A stretch of DNA of 64,000 nucleotides. Source: Muribaculum gordoncarteri (lineage in GTDB: Bacteria > Bacteroidota > Bacteroidia > Bacteroidales > Muribaculaceae). A program made the position numbers and the translations under genes. Every line of letters starts with the position of its first letter. Positions within the stretch are counted from its first letter, which is position 1. The stretch spans positions 186,001-250,000 of the forward strand of contig NZ_CP039393.1 in NCBI RefSeq assembly GCF_004803695.1, in the 5' to 3' direction. The notes below the pieces were generated by a model. The model was given only the letters and a program-made list of their open reading frames with translations. It was not told the DNA's origin and made no database searches. Shown here piece by piece: positions 53,028 to 60,889 of the stretch.

Positions 53028-54353
53028 TCAATAGCGGCGGTAACGGCGTCCGATGACCGACAGAATGATGCCGCGGGTGAGCAGATAGCAGATGAATGCG
53101 AGCCAAAGCCCGTGATTGCCAAGCGAGGGAAACGCCAGAGCGTAGGTGATGAAGAATACGGCTGTGGCCGCGGCCATCGACAGGAGCATGGAGCGTGTGG
53201 CGGTGGCGCCGATGAACACGCCGTCCCATGTGAAGGCAAGGAATCCGGCGACGGGTATAGTGATTATCCAGTAGATGTACTCGTGAGCATGAACGATGAC
53301 ATTCTTTTCGGAGCTCAGGAAATTGAGAAGCAAGTCACCGCCCACGGCGTAGATGACGGTGAAGGCCACGGCGAGTCCGGCTCCCCATCGGCACAGCGCG
53401 TCGATGCTTCGGCGCAGTAGGGTGCGCTCGCCTGCTCCGATGTATTTGCCGCAGATGGCTTCGCCGGCAAATGCGAATCCGTCCATGAAGAAGGAGAAGA
53501 GGGTGAAAAACTGCATGAGCAGCGCATTGACGGCAAGCATCTCGGTGCCTTGGCGTGACCCCGTGCGGGTAAACCACAACGTGACGGCAACGAGGCATAG
53601 CGTGCGCAGGAATATGTCGACATTTATGCGGAAAAAGTGCTTCAGCCCCTTTATCTCGACAATCTCCTTGAATGTCGACAGCACGATGTCGTACCTGATG
53701 AGGCATATCGAGCAGGCAAGCATGAATCCGCCCCATTGGGCCACAAGGGAGCCTACGGCCACACCGGGTATGTCGTAATTGAAGCAGTATACGAGCACCA
53801 GGCTCACCGCGATGTTGCACAGGTTGATGAATATAGATACCCACATGGGCGCGCGGGAGTTCTGCATGCCGAGAAACCAACCCGACATAACGTAGGTGCC
53901 GAGTACGGCGGGAGCGCCCCATACGAGAATTTCAAAGTAGGTGCGTGCGAGTACGGCGGTGTCGGCCTCGACATCCATGAACCATAGTACGGCTTCGCAC
54001 ACCTGATGTCGCAGGACTATCATTGCTATTCCGGCAAGCATGGCCACGAGCAGAGCCTGCTGCAGGATGCGTGACTGCGCAAGGCGGTCCTTGGCTCCGA
54101 AAGCCTGTGCCGTCATGCCGCTTGAACCCATGCGCAGGAATCCAAACAGCCAGTAGAGCATGTTGAACATTGAGCCGCCTATGGCTATCGCGCCGATGTA
54201 GGCGGCCGAGTCCATGTGTCCCACGATAGCCACATCCACCAGCCCCAGCAGGGGAGTGGTGATATTGGTGACTATCGAGGGCAGGGACAGTGATAGGATT
54301 TCGCGGTTTACCGATAGGTTGTGTCGTTGTTTATTCGTCGTCATTATCGGCAT
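53028..54353 (-). CDS. MATE-family efflux transporter (DinF-like)
   Basis: 441 residues, 12 hydrophobic helices. MATE phrases include LSLPSIVTNITTPLLGLVD, AIVGHMDSAAYIGAIAIGG, GFLRMGSSGMTAQAFGAKD and the second-half FMDGFAFAGEAICGKYIG. It exports drugs or metabolites by ion antiport. The start ATG at 54353 is one of two close ATGs; it follows the OPT gene stop by six bases, so the two are in one operon with OPT first. Confidence 0.92.
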   Translation of the reverse strand: MPIMTTNKQRHNLSVNREILSLSLPSIVTNITTPLLGLVDVAIVGHMDSAAYIGAIAIGGSMFNMLYWLFGFLRMGSSGMTAQAFGAKDRLAQSRILQQALLVAMLAGIAMIVLRHQVCEAVLWFMDVEADTAVLARTYFEILVWGAPAVLGTYVMSGWFLGMQNSRAPMWVSIFINLCNIAVSLVLVYCFNYDIPGVAVGSLVAQWGGFMLACSICLIRYDIVLSTFKEIVEIKGLKHFFRINVDIFLRTLCLVAVTLWFTRTGSRQGTEMLAVNALLMQFFTLFSFFMDGFAFAGEAICGKYIGAGERTLLRRSIDALCRWGAGLAVAFTVIYAVGGDLLLNFLSSEKNVIVHAHEYIYWIITIPVAGFLAFTWDGVFIGATATRSMLLSMAAATAVFFITYALAFPSLGNHGLWLAFICYLLTRGIILSVIGRRYRRY

Positions 54354-54359
54354 TTGCGA

Positions 54360-56366
54360 TTATAGCTTCTTGGCTCGCATGCAGTCAACTATCAGATAGA
54401 TGATGAGGAGCAGATACATAACGCATCCGAGTGCCTGCGAGGTTGTCATCGATAACGGATTGGTGTACTCAAATCCCATGTAGTTGGTAAGCGCGGCAAA
54501 TACGCCAAACAGTGCGCCGCCGGCGATGAGGCCCGAAGCGATGAGGGTTCCTCGGTCGCGGCGAGCGTCGTTGACAGCCGAGTCGGTCGAGCGGCTTGAA
54601 ACGAACCATGAGATGGCACCACCGATGAGCATGGGGGTGTTGAGTTGCAAGGGGATAAACATTCCGAGGCAGAATGCGAGTGCCGGAACACCGAGCCAGT
54701 TGAGGATGAGTGCGAGGATGGCACCTACCATGTAGAGAATCCACGGAGTGTCGCCACCCATCATCAGGGGCTCGATCACCTTGGCCATGGCGTTGGCCTG
54801 CGGAGCCACGAGAGCGTCGGGGCCCGAGAATCCGTAGACATCGTTGAGCACGAGAATTACACCACCCACTGTGGCGGCTGAAACGAGTGTGCCGAGGAAC
54901 TTCCAGCTCTCCTGCTTGCGGGGAGTGGAGCCCAGCCAGTAGCCTATCTTGAGGTCGGTCACGAAACCGCCGGCCATTGAGAGCGCGGTACACACAACGC
55001 CGCCTATCACCATTGCGGCAACGATGCCCGATGTGCCCTTAAGACCTATTGCCACGAAGATTGCCGATGCGATAATCAGCGTCATCAGCGTCATGCCCGA
55101 CACGGGGTTGGAGCCCACGATGGCGATTGCGTTGGCGGCAACGGTGGTAAAGAGGAATGCTATCACCACTACCACGAGCCAGGCCACGAGTGCCTGCCAG
55201 AATGTGTGGATGACTCCGAAGTAGAAGAAGGCGAGCACTGCTATAAGGGCTATGGCGATGAGGTAGACGATGTGCTTCATCGATATGTCGAGCTGCCAGC
55301 GCACCTCCTTTATGTCGCTGCTCTTGCCCTTGAGCTCACGTGCGGCGAGGCCTATTGCCTGAGCTATTATCGACCATGACTTCACGATGCCTATGACTCC
55401 GGCCATGGCTATACCGCCGATACCGATGAGGCGGGCGTAGTCGCTGAAGATGGCTCCGGGCTCCATCGAGGCTATTTCGGGTGCGCCGTAGGTTCCCATG
55501 AGGGGAATAATGATCCACCACACGAAGATTGAGCCGGCAAAGATGACGAATGCGTACTTCAGGCCCACGATGTAACCGAGTCCGAGCAGGGCGGCACCGG
55601 TGTTGACGCTGAACACGAGCTTAGTCTTGGCGGCAAGCGCCGTTCCCCATTCCGAAGCGATTGAGGTGACATTCTCGGCCCACCACTTGAACGTGGCAAG
55701 CACGTAGTCGTAGATACCTCCTATAAGTGACGCTATGATGAGTGTCTTGGCCTGTGATCCGCTCTTTTCGCCCTTGCCTTCGCCGCTCACGAGCACCTGG
55801 GTGGTGGCTGTAGCTTCGGGGAAGGGGTATTTGCCGTGCATGTCCTTAACGAAATATTTGCGGAAGGGGATGAAGAAGAGTATTCCCAATATGCCTCCGA
55901 AGAGCGAACTGAGGAATATCTCGAAGAAGTTGACCGCAATGTCGGGATACTTGGCCTGAAGGATGTAGAGCGCGGGCAGGGTGAATATGGCACCGGCCAC
56001 AATCACTCCCGAGCAGGCGCCTATTGACTGGATGATTACATTCTGTCCAAGGGCGTCCTTCTTGCCGAGTGCGCTTGAAAGTCCCACGGCGATGATGGCG
56101 ATAGGTATTGCGGCCTCAAACACCTGGCCTACGCGCAATCCGAGATAGGCGGCCGCCGCACTGAATATGACGGCGAGGAGCAGTCCCATGCCCACGGAGT
56201 AGGGAGTCACCTCGCGGTAGTCGCGTGCAGGGTGCATTACGGGATGATACTGCTCGTCGGCGGCGAGCTCTCTAAACGCGTTTTCGGGTAGTCCGGCCAC
56301 GCCGTTGTCGTTGGTCGCCGGGTCGATGCCGTTGGCGGCATCGTCTAAGTTTCGGTTGTCAGACAT
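54360..56366 (-). CDS. OPT-family oligopeptide transporter
   Basis: 668 residues from the ATG at 56366 (the frame is open to 56417). About 14 hydrophobic helices and the OPT phrases LRVGQVFEAAIPIAIIAVG, GKYPFPEATATTQVLVSG, GLGYIVGLKYAFVIFAGS, NPVSGMTLMTLI and IPLQLNTPMLIGGAISWFV. Transports oligopeptides or metal-peptide complexes in by proton coupling. A TAACTTCG-type box lies near 56405. MATE follows in the same operon. Confidence 0.92.
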   Translation of the reverse strand: MSDNRNLDDAANGIDPATNDNGVAGLPENAFRELAADEQYHPVMHPARDYREVTPYSVGMGLLLAVIFSAAAAYLGLRVGQVFEAAIPIAIIAVGLSSALGKKDALGQNVIIQSIGACSGVIVAGAIFTLPALYILQAKYPDIAVNFFEIFLSSLFGGILGILFFIPFRKYFVKDMHGKYPFPEATATTQVLVSGEGKGEKSGSQAKTLIIASLIGGIYDYVLATFKWWAENVTSIASEWGTALAAKTKLVFSVNTGAALLGLGYIVGLKYAFVIFAGSIFVWWIIIPLMGTYGAPEIASMEPGAIFSDYARLIGIGGIAMAGVIGIVKSWSIIAQAIGLAARELKGKSSDIKEVRWQLDISMKHIVYLIAIALIAVLAFFYFGVIHTFWQALVAWLVVVVIAFLFTTVAANAIAIVGSNPVSGMTLMTLIIASAIFVAIGLKGTSGIVAAMVIGGVVCTALSMAGGFVTDLKIGYWLGSTPRKQESWKFLGTLVSAATVGGVILVLNDVYGFSGPDALVAPQANAMAKVIEPLMMGGDTPWILYMVGAILALILNWLGVPALAFCLGMFIPLQLNTPMLIGGAISWFVSSRSTDSAVNDARRDRGTLIASGLIAGGALFGVFAALTNYMGFEYTNPLSMTTSQALGCVMYLLLIIYLIVDCMRAKKL

Positions 56367-56500
56367 GTTGTAGTTTAATGTGATGGTGATAAAAGTAACG
56401 TTTTGCGAAGTTAACAATTATTATCATCAACTGCAAGATTGCCGTGTTAAAACGCACGTGACGGCGACGGCACCCCTGCGTGACGCCGCGTGACATGGCG

Positions 56501-57199
56501 TCACAGAGTGTAGCCGAGCAGCTCCAGGATGAAGGGGGTGAGCAGGGCGGTGAAGAGTCCGTTGATGGTGAGCCCGAGCGACGAGAATGCGCCGTAGCGA
56601 TAGCCCGTTTCCATGGCCACCGATGTGCCCACGGCATGGGCGGCCGTACCCATGGAAAGTCCCTGGGCTATGGGGCTCTTGACGCGCGACAGCTTCATCA
56701 TCCTGAATCCTGTCATGCCGCCGAAGATGCCGGTACACACCACGACGGCGGCCGTGAGTGCAGGAATGCCGCCTATGGCTTGCGTCACCTCGATGGCGAT
56801 AGGGGTGGTGACCGACTTTGAGGCGAGTGACATTACCACCTCACGTGACGCTCCGAGCATCTGCGCCACGATGACAACCGACGCTATGCCCACGATGCAT
56901 CCCGCGACTTCGGCAAGGAGAATGGGCAGAAACTGCTTCTTGATCGACTCGAGCTGACGGTAGAGGGGTACGCCAAGCGCCACTACGGCGGGTTTGAGCC
57001 AGAAGTCGATGAACTCGCCGCCCTTGGAGTAGGTGTCGTAGTCGATGTCACACACGAGCAGAAACACGATTATCGCCACGGTCGACAGCAGGATGGGGTT
57101 GAGCATCGATATGCCGGTGCGACGCTGTAGCAGCTGTGAGGCCACATAAATAATAAATGTAAGGGCCAGCAGGAAGTATTGGTTATCGAGAAAGCTCAT
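56501..57199 (-). CDS. lrgB: LrgB/CidB-family membrane protein
   Basis: 232 residues from the ATG at 57199 (the frame is open to 57226). Family phrases: LNPILLSTVAIIVFLL, FIDFWLKPAVVALGVPLYRQ, SKSVTTPIAIEVTQAIGG and GTAAHAVGTSVAMETG. Works with LrgA; the pair has been linked to murein hydrolase control and to organic-acid (pyruvate or glycolate) transport. It overlaps the lrgA stop by 17 bases. Confidence 0.9.
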   Translation of the reverse strand: MSFLDNQYFLLALTFIIYVASQLLQRRTGISMLNPILLSTVAIIVFLLVCDIDYDTYSKGGEFIDFWLKPAVVALGVPLYRQLESIKKQFLPILLAEVAGCIVGIASVVIVAQMLGASREVVMSLASKSVTTPIAIEVTQAIGGIPALTAAVVVCTGIFGGMTGFRMMKLSRVKSPIAQGLSMGTAAHAVGTSVAMETGYRYGAFSSLGLTINGLFTALLTPFILELLGYTL

Positions 57200-57545
57200 G
57201 ATGCGGTGCTGAAAGACGGCGCACAAGCTGGTGGACCCAACCGGTGACGGCGATGATTAGGAAAGTGCTTACTATCGATGCCCCGATGATGGGGAGCCAC
57301 TGGGCTTTGATGAGCCCGAGGCAGTTGATGAGGCCCACGCCTGCGGGAACAAAGAAGAATCCGAGGTTCTTCACAAGAAAGTCTGACACGCGGTCGACCC
57401 ACATCAGGCGCACGATGCGCAGCTTAAGGGCGGCCGTGAGGAGCAGCATCCCGATGATGCTTGATGGTACAGGCACCCCTGTGGCCCATACGACAAACTC
57501 GCCGATTGCCAGGAACGCAAACAAGACGGCACATTGTAGAATCAT
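57183..57545 (-). CDS. lrgA: LrgA/CidA-family holin-like protein
   Basis: 120 residues with four hydrophobic helices: the family sequence GVPVPSSIIGMLLLTAALKL, FLVKNLGFFFVPAGVGLINC and ASIVSTFLIIAVTGWV. First gene of the lrgAB pair, with its own promoter. Confidence 0.9.
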   Translation of the reverse strand: MILQCAVLFAFLAIGEFVVWATGVPVPSSIIGMLLLTAALKLRIVRLMWVDRVSDFLVKNLGFFFVPAGVGLINCLGLIKAQWLPIIGASIVSTFLIIAVTGWVHQLVRRLSAPHHELSR

Positions 57546-57588
57546 AGTTCTGTAAGAAAAAAATTAAATATAGATTGTAAATCGGGCG

Positions 57589-57618
57589 CAAAATTAAGTC
57601 TATTTCTCAAACTGCCAA
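57589..57618 (-). promoter_or_regulatory. lrgAB promoter
   Basis: On the minus strand TTG (57618-57616), a 19-nt spacer and TAATTTTG (57596-57589), 44 bases upstream of the ATG at 57545. Confidence 0.5.
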
Positions 57619-57808
57619 TGCTTCTGTGCCGATTTAACGTTGGAAATGGCTAAATTATCCGTTTGAGGCTATATCGGGTGGTAATTCGTGGTGAATAAAT
57701 ATGCATTTATGCGGCTTTTGAACAGTTTTTAACTCTTTTAATGCCTAAAATTATATTGTTGAAAATGAATGAGATAACAAATTTTTTATGTTAAAAAACA
57801 TAGTTTTA

Positions 57809-57839
57809 TTGCATTTTTCTTGAAGTTGACCTAACTTTG
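57809..57839 (+). promoter_or_regulatory. strong promoter of the small-peptide operon
   Basis: TTG (57809-57811), a 20-nt spacer and a perfect TAACTTTG (57832-57839). The leader of about 80 bases contains a hairpin GGTCCTGA-agag-TCAGGCC (57869-57886). Confidence 0.65.
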
Positions 57840-57925
57840 CAGCGTTTTCAAGTGTATATAATAGCAAAGGTCCTGAAGAGTCAGGCCAATAAAAAATTGT
57901 TTTAGGTAATTAAAAAGTTAGTATT

Positions 57926-58045
57926 ATGAACAAGATGATTCAGTTGTTTAAGAGTGGTATCAATGCTTACGTTAAGGTTGTCAGCGACAATCAGGTGATT
58001 CGCCTCTCGGCCAATCATTCGGCTTTCAACCCCGAGAAGCAGTAA
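57926..58045 (+). CDS. 39-aa peptide A
   Basis: 39 residues: MNKMIQLFKSGINAYVKVV followed by a polar tail (SDNQVIRLSANHSAFNP, then EKQ). The N-terminal half is a short basic amphipathic helix. It is a clear paralogue of peptide B: both begin MNKMI, share FK, N.YV and end at the same length. No hydrophobic span long enough for a membrane helix and no classical signal. First of three tiny genes between one promoter and one terminator. Confidence 0.7.
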   Translation: MNKMIQLFKSGINAYVKVVSDNQVIRLSANHSAFNPEKQ

Positions 58046-58152
58046 GCCACGTTGCAAACCCCGGGATTCATATTCCATGAACCCCATTTTAAAGAGATAT
58101 TAAGGCCGAAGAGTCGGATGTTGAATATTGTATAATTAAAATTTTTACAGTT

Positions 58153-58272
58153 ATGAACAAGATGATTAAGTTTTTCAAGGAGAGTGTCAACTCATACGTT
58201 GAAAATGTGGGCCGTCATCAATATTTCCGTGTGACCGGTGATTGCTCACCTGTGTTTGACGACAAGAACTGA
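58153..58272 (+). CDS. 39-aa peptide B
   Basis: 39 residues: MNKMIKFFKESVNSYVENV, then GRHQYFRVTGDCSPVFDDKN. Same length and N-terminal pattern as peptide A, with a different, single-Cys tail. The spacer to peptide A (58046-58152) is 107 bases and contains an eight-codon frame (ATG at 58073) that I do not count as a gene. Confidence 0.7.
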   Translation: MNKMIKFFKESVNSYVENVGRHQYFRVTGDCSPVFDDKN

Positions 58273-58339
58273 TAATGCGGATCTCTCTCTCTTGATAATG
58301 AAAGAAAAGTAAAGTGGACGATTATAAAATAGAAGTGTT

Positions 58340-58405
58340 ATGAAAAAGTTTTTGAAGAAGGTACTTACGTGGTACTTTGAAGCATCTGCAGAGATGTACC
58401 GATAA
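58340..58405 (+). CDS. 21-aa peptide C
   Basis: 21 residues: MKKFLKKVLTWYFEASAEMY plus Arg. It resembles the N-terminal helix of peptides A and B (KFLK, aromatic after a basic stretch, Y/F then E), but has no tail. It lies 67 bases after peptide B and about 70 bases before the terminator. Confidence 0.55.
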   Translation: MKKFLKKVLTWYFEASAEMYR

Positions 58406-58429
58406 ATGTAGAGTGTATATGATTTTTTT

Positions 58430-58447
58430 CCATTCCGCAGGGAATGG
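58430..58447 (+). terminator. hairpin with GCAG loop after the peptide genes
   Basis: Perfect seven-bp stem CCATTCC/GGAATGG with a tetraloop, preceded by a T-run; 24 bases after peptide C. Probably a pause, processing or partial termination site before the main terminator. Confidence 0.45.
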
Positions 58448-58474
58448 GTGATAAGAGTAGATTAATTTTTTAGG

Positions 58475-58503
58475 AATCGTGAAAATAATTCACGATTTTT
58501 TTT
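58475..58503 (+). terminator. intrinsic terminator of the peptide operon
   Basis: Perfect nine-bp stem AATCGTGAA (58475-58483) with TTCACGATT (58489-58497) followed by an eight-base T-run to 58503. Confidence 0.88.
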
Positions 58504-58765
58504 GTGCCCGGGCGAGTGCAACCCCGAGGGCTACGTAGTTGCCCAATAAGTGCCATCCATGGTGTAGCGTTTCTATTGGGCAGCTAACGCAGCCCTCTTC
58601 TTATATATAATGCTTTCCTATACCCGTGCAGCGGACGCATATCAGCGTCCTTGCGCGGGCCTAACCTTGTTAAGCAGCTAACGCAGCTTTTGCGCTAACG
58701 CGGGGATTTGCTGGTGACGGGTTTGCGCCCTGCGCTGACGCGGGGCGAGTGTATGGGTGTGCAAC
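58504..58765. repeat. GC-rich tract with short direct and inverted repeats, left of the IS
   Basis: No gene. Direct repeats CAGCTAACGCAGC at 58581-58593 and 58675-58687; related GCGCTAACGCGGGG at 58692-58705 and GCGCTGACGCGGGG at 58732-58745. Inverted repeats GCCCAATA/TATTGGGC (58541-58548, 58574-58581) and GGACGC/GCGTCC near 58632-58650. Clearly higher in GC than its surroundings. Confidence 0.6.
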
Positions 58766-58774
58766 CCGCAAGGG
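58766..58774. repeat. target-site duplication, left copy
   Basis: CCGCAAGGG, identical to 60158-60166 on the other side of the IS. Confidence 0.85.
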
Positions 58775-60157
58775 TTCTAGTGGTCGGAAGAGGTTTGTAA
58801 CGATAGTATTTTGATTTTTAGATTATTGACCTCTGATTTCATTGATTTTACTTGAGCCTCAAGTCTTTTTATCGTTTCTGTCTGATATCTAATCAATTCT
58901 GTCATGATGGCCTGTTTGGCTATGCGTGGCCCCATATTATGGGCAATGGAATATATTTTAACCAGCAGGGCGACAATCAGGGTCATATACAGCATTACCT
59001 GTATTCCGTGTACATTTGTTGATATAAAATGTGAAAAGCTCAGATCCTGTTTGAGAAATTTAAAGAATACCTCAATATCCCAGCGCCTTCGGTAATATTG
59101 GACAATTTCGATGGCATCTTTCTCAAAGTTATTGGTAATCAAGACCATCTCGTCATCATAGTGTCGGGCGTGGCGTCTGGTGTTTCGTGGAGATTCCGGA
59201 CGCGGTGTCTTGAATCTAACCCGTATAATCCTGTAAAGGCATGAGGTATCCCATTTGTCGGATTGTTTGGCTCTGAGATAACCCTTGTCATCCGCGGTCA
59301 CTACCACTTCATTGTCTGCCAGCACAGAGTCTTCGGGCAACATCGTTTCTACGGGTTGTGTGCAGCGGTTTAGGTTGAGCCTCCCGACGAAGAAGGCCCG
59401 GTTCTGTTTTGTCAGTTTCGCGATACATTTGAAATCATCCACATCCTTCAAGCCTCTGTCAAAGACATATCCATTCGACATCCCCGCCCTTTTACGCAGA
59501 CATTGTGCCACAGTCTTGCTTATCGGGGCATTGTCGGCAGAATATGTCCTTTCTGTAAAGACATTGGCCGCCACAACGTTGAGTCCGTTATAAGCCATGG
59601 TGTACTTGAGTTGTCTCCGGTCTGAAGATGTATTTTTTGTCATGCCGGTAGAGAAACCCTCCACAAGTTTGTTTGAGGTCTCGGCGACCATGGTGCTGTC
59701 AACGCGTATTATTTGCATGTCATCCAGTACAGCATCGGGTACATACTTAAGATATTTGGAGCATATCAGTGCATATGCCTCTTTGAAAAAATCTATATTT
59801 ATCCTGGTCAGCCGCTCGCTGAAAGATGAATGAACCACCACTGTGCGCTTGCTGTCAGAGGTGCCATTTGTGTCCGTCATCAGCGGGATGCCATTTTTTA
59901 TCGATATAATCCTTTGACTGACCTGAGATGAAGACAGCATTGCAAATATGCAGTCGACCATCATGTCTACTCCACGTAATTTTTTTGCTTTGTAATCGAC
60001 CTTTGTTTTGGCCGCTATCTCTGAGATTTTATCGTATGGGAGGTTTTTTATCACCCCGATGGCTGTTACATTATCTTTTGGGTGCTGTGTAGTCATATCT
60101 GTTTTTTTGATATAACAACCAGGCTCGACTTTTTGCTGTGTCTTCCGACCACTAGAA
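58775..60157 (-). mobile_element. complete IS4-family insertion sequence (1383 bp)
   Basis: Perfect 17-bp terminal inverted repeats, TTCTAGTGGTCGGAAGA at 58775-58791 and its complement at 60141-60157. A nine-bp target duplication (CCGCAAGGG) flanks it. One transposase gene fills the element. Perfect ends and duplication indicate a recent insertion and a probably active element. Confidence 0.92.
58777..60096 (-). CDS. IS4-family DDE transposase
   Basis: 439 residues from the ATG at 60096, just inside the right inverted repeat. The frame continues upstream to 60366, but that part lies across the repeat and in flanking DNA and is not part of the gene. DDE features: RVDSTMVAE (first Asp), FDRGLKDVDDF (second Asp) and the C-terminal YRRRWDIEVFFKFLKQ, the Y-(2)-R-(3)-E-(6)-K signature of IS4. 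The stop codon falls inside the left inverted repeat. Confidence 0.93.
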   Translation of the reverse strand: MTTQHPKDNVTAIGVIKNLPYDKISEIAAKTKVDYKAKKLRGVDMMVDCIFAMLSSSQVSQRIISIKNGIPLMTDTNGTSDSKRTVVVHSSFSERLTRINIDFFKEAYALICSKYLKYVPDAVLDDMQIIRVDSTMVAETSNKLVEGFSTGMTKNTSSDRRQLKYTMAYNGLNVVAANVFTERTYSADNAPISKTVAQCLRKRAGMSNGYVFDRGLKDVDDFKCIAKLTKQNRAFFVGRLNLNRCTQPVETMLPEDSVLADNEVVVTADDKGYLRAKQSDKWDTSCLYRIIRVRFKTPRPESPRNTRRHARHYDDEMVLITNNFEKDAIEIVQYYRRRWDIEVFFKFLKQDLSFSHFISTNVHGIQVMLYMTLIVALLVKIYSIAHNMGPRIAKQAIMTELIRYQTETIKRLEAQVKSMKSEVNNLKIKILSLQTSSDH

Positions 60158-60166
60158 CCGCAAGGG
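60158..60166. repeat. target-site duplication, right copy
   Basis: CCGCAAGGG, identical to 58766-58774. Joined, the empty site reads CAACCCGCAAGGGGTTG, a small palindrome into which the IS inserted. Confidence 0.85.
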
Positions 60167-60320
60167 GTTGTGGCTCGCGGATAGCGGTCCGCTCCACGGG
60201 TAGGGCTGTTGCCCACCCTTTCCACGGGTAGGCCTCCGGCCAACCCGCGGTTAAGTATGATATGCCTGGCGGCATATATCTGCCCGGGGTTTCCTGCGTA
60301 TGCGCGCGTATGTGTATATG
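60167..60320. repeat. GC-rich tract, right of the IS
   Basis: Continuation of the left tract. Direct repeats TCCACGGGTAGG at 60193-60204 and 60221-60232. No gene that I can support. Confidence 0.5.
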
Positions 60321-60433
60321 TCACGCGGAGGTGTCGGCGGGCTCGGCCGCCGAAGGGGGGCTGCAAGGGGCGGTGAGGGCGGCGTTTTCGCGGATGAGCT
60401 GCTCGATGCGCTTGTCCTTCTCGCGAATGAGAG

Positions 60434-60706
60434 TTAAAAGCGCTTCAATCGAGGGTGATTCTTCACCCCCCCCATCGTTAACATATTTTTACAAATCATG
60501 TCGCCTTCGCCGGTTATCAGCCAATGGGCATCGAGCCAATCAAATGTTTGGACTATCTTCATGATGAAGTCAAAGCCCGGCTTGTTACGGCGCATGGCTA
60601 CCACGCCTCTAACTGTTTGGTCGCCAATCCCTATTTTACGGGCGAATGAGGCGATGTTTAGGTTCTCGTGCTTTATGATTTCGTTTATTCGGTCGCAAAT
60701 GTCCAT
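60434..60706 (-). CDS. helix-turn-helix regulator truncated at a G8 tract
   Basis: 90 residues. XRE-like helix-turn-helix: DRINEIIKHENLNIASFARK, IGIGDQTVRGVV, then the phage-repressor-like FIMKIVQTFDWLDAHWLITG. The coding strand has eight G at 60473-60466 (ATG GGG GGG GTG), after which the frame soon stops. One extra G would extend the protein to 128 residues, ending at 60321, with a coiled coil (ALLTLIREKDKRIEQLIREN) that is usual in this family. The present form is therefore probably the 'off' or truncated state. It is back to back with the giant lipoprotein gene. Confidence 0.75.
   Translation of the reverse strand: MDICDRINEIIKHENLNIASFARKIGIGDQTVRGVVAMRRNKPGFDFIMKIVQTFDWLDAHWLITGEGDMICKNMLTMGGVKNHPRLKRF
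60466..60473 (-). repeat. homopolymer G8 (C8 on + strand) inside the regulator gene
   Basis: The run lies between codons for Met-Gly-Gly and Val. Gain of one base (or loss of two) opens the downstream coiled-coil frame. Confidence 0.7.
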
Positions 60707-60774
60707 AAATACGTTAAGAAATTCAATTATTTATTTGGTAGATTCAAATAAATGTTTGATATTTGTACCCAAAA

Positions 60775-60782
60775 TAGCTTTG
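60775..60782 (+). promoter_or_regulatory. TAGCTTTG -7 box for the giant lipoprotein
   Basis: TAGCTTTG 108 bases before the ATG at 60890; TTTG at 60755-60758 is a possible -33 with a short spacer. It lies eight bases from the regulator's own box on the other strand. Confidence 0.4.
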
Positions 60783-60790
60783 TGCTTTTA

Positions 60791-60798
60791 CAAATGTA
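60791..60798 (-). promoter_or_regulatory. TACATTTG -7 box for the regulator
   Basis: CAAATGTA on the + strand, 85 bases before the ATG at 60706. The two divergent promoters overlap, so RNA polymerase cannot use both at once. Confidence 0.4.
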
Positions 60799-60889
60799 GT
60801 AATTTTTGCCGATATTTTAAGGCTATTTAAAACACTTTTGAAGCGTATAAGCTTAATAATATATTATTAATTTAACAGTTTACTTAATT

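Noticed and set aside
58073-58099. Eight-codon frame between peptides A and B
   Set aside because: Too short and unlike A, B or C; kept only as a note.
60097-60366. 90-codon upstream extension of the transposase frame
   Set aside because: Crosses the inverted repeat and the target duplication into flanking DNA; the ATG at 60096 is inside the element and starts the conserved protein.
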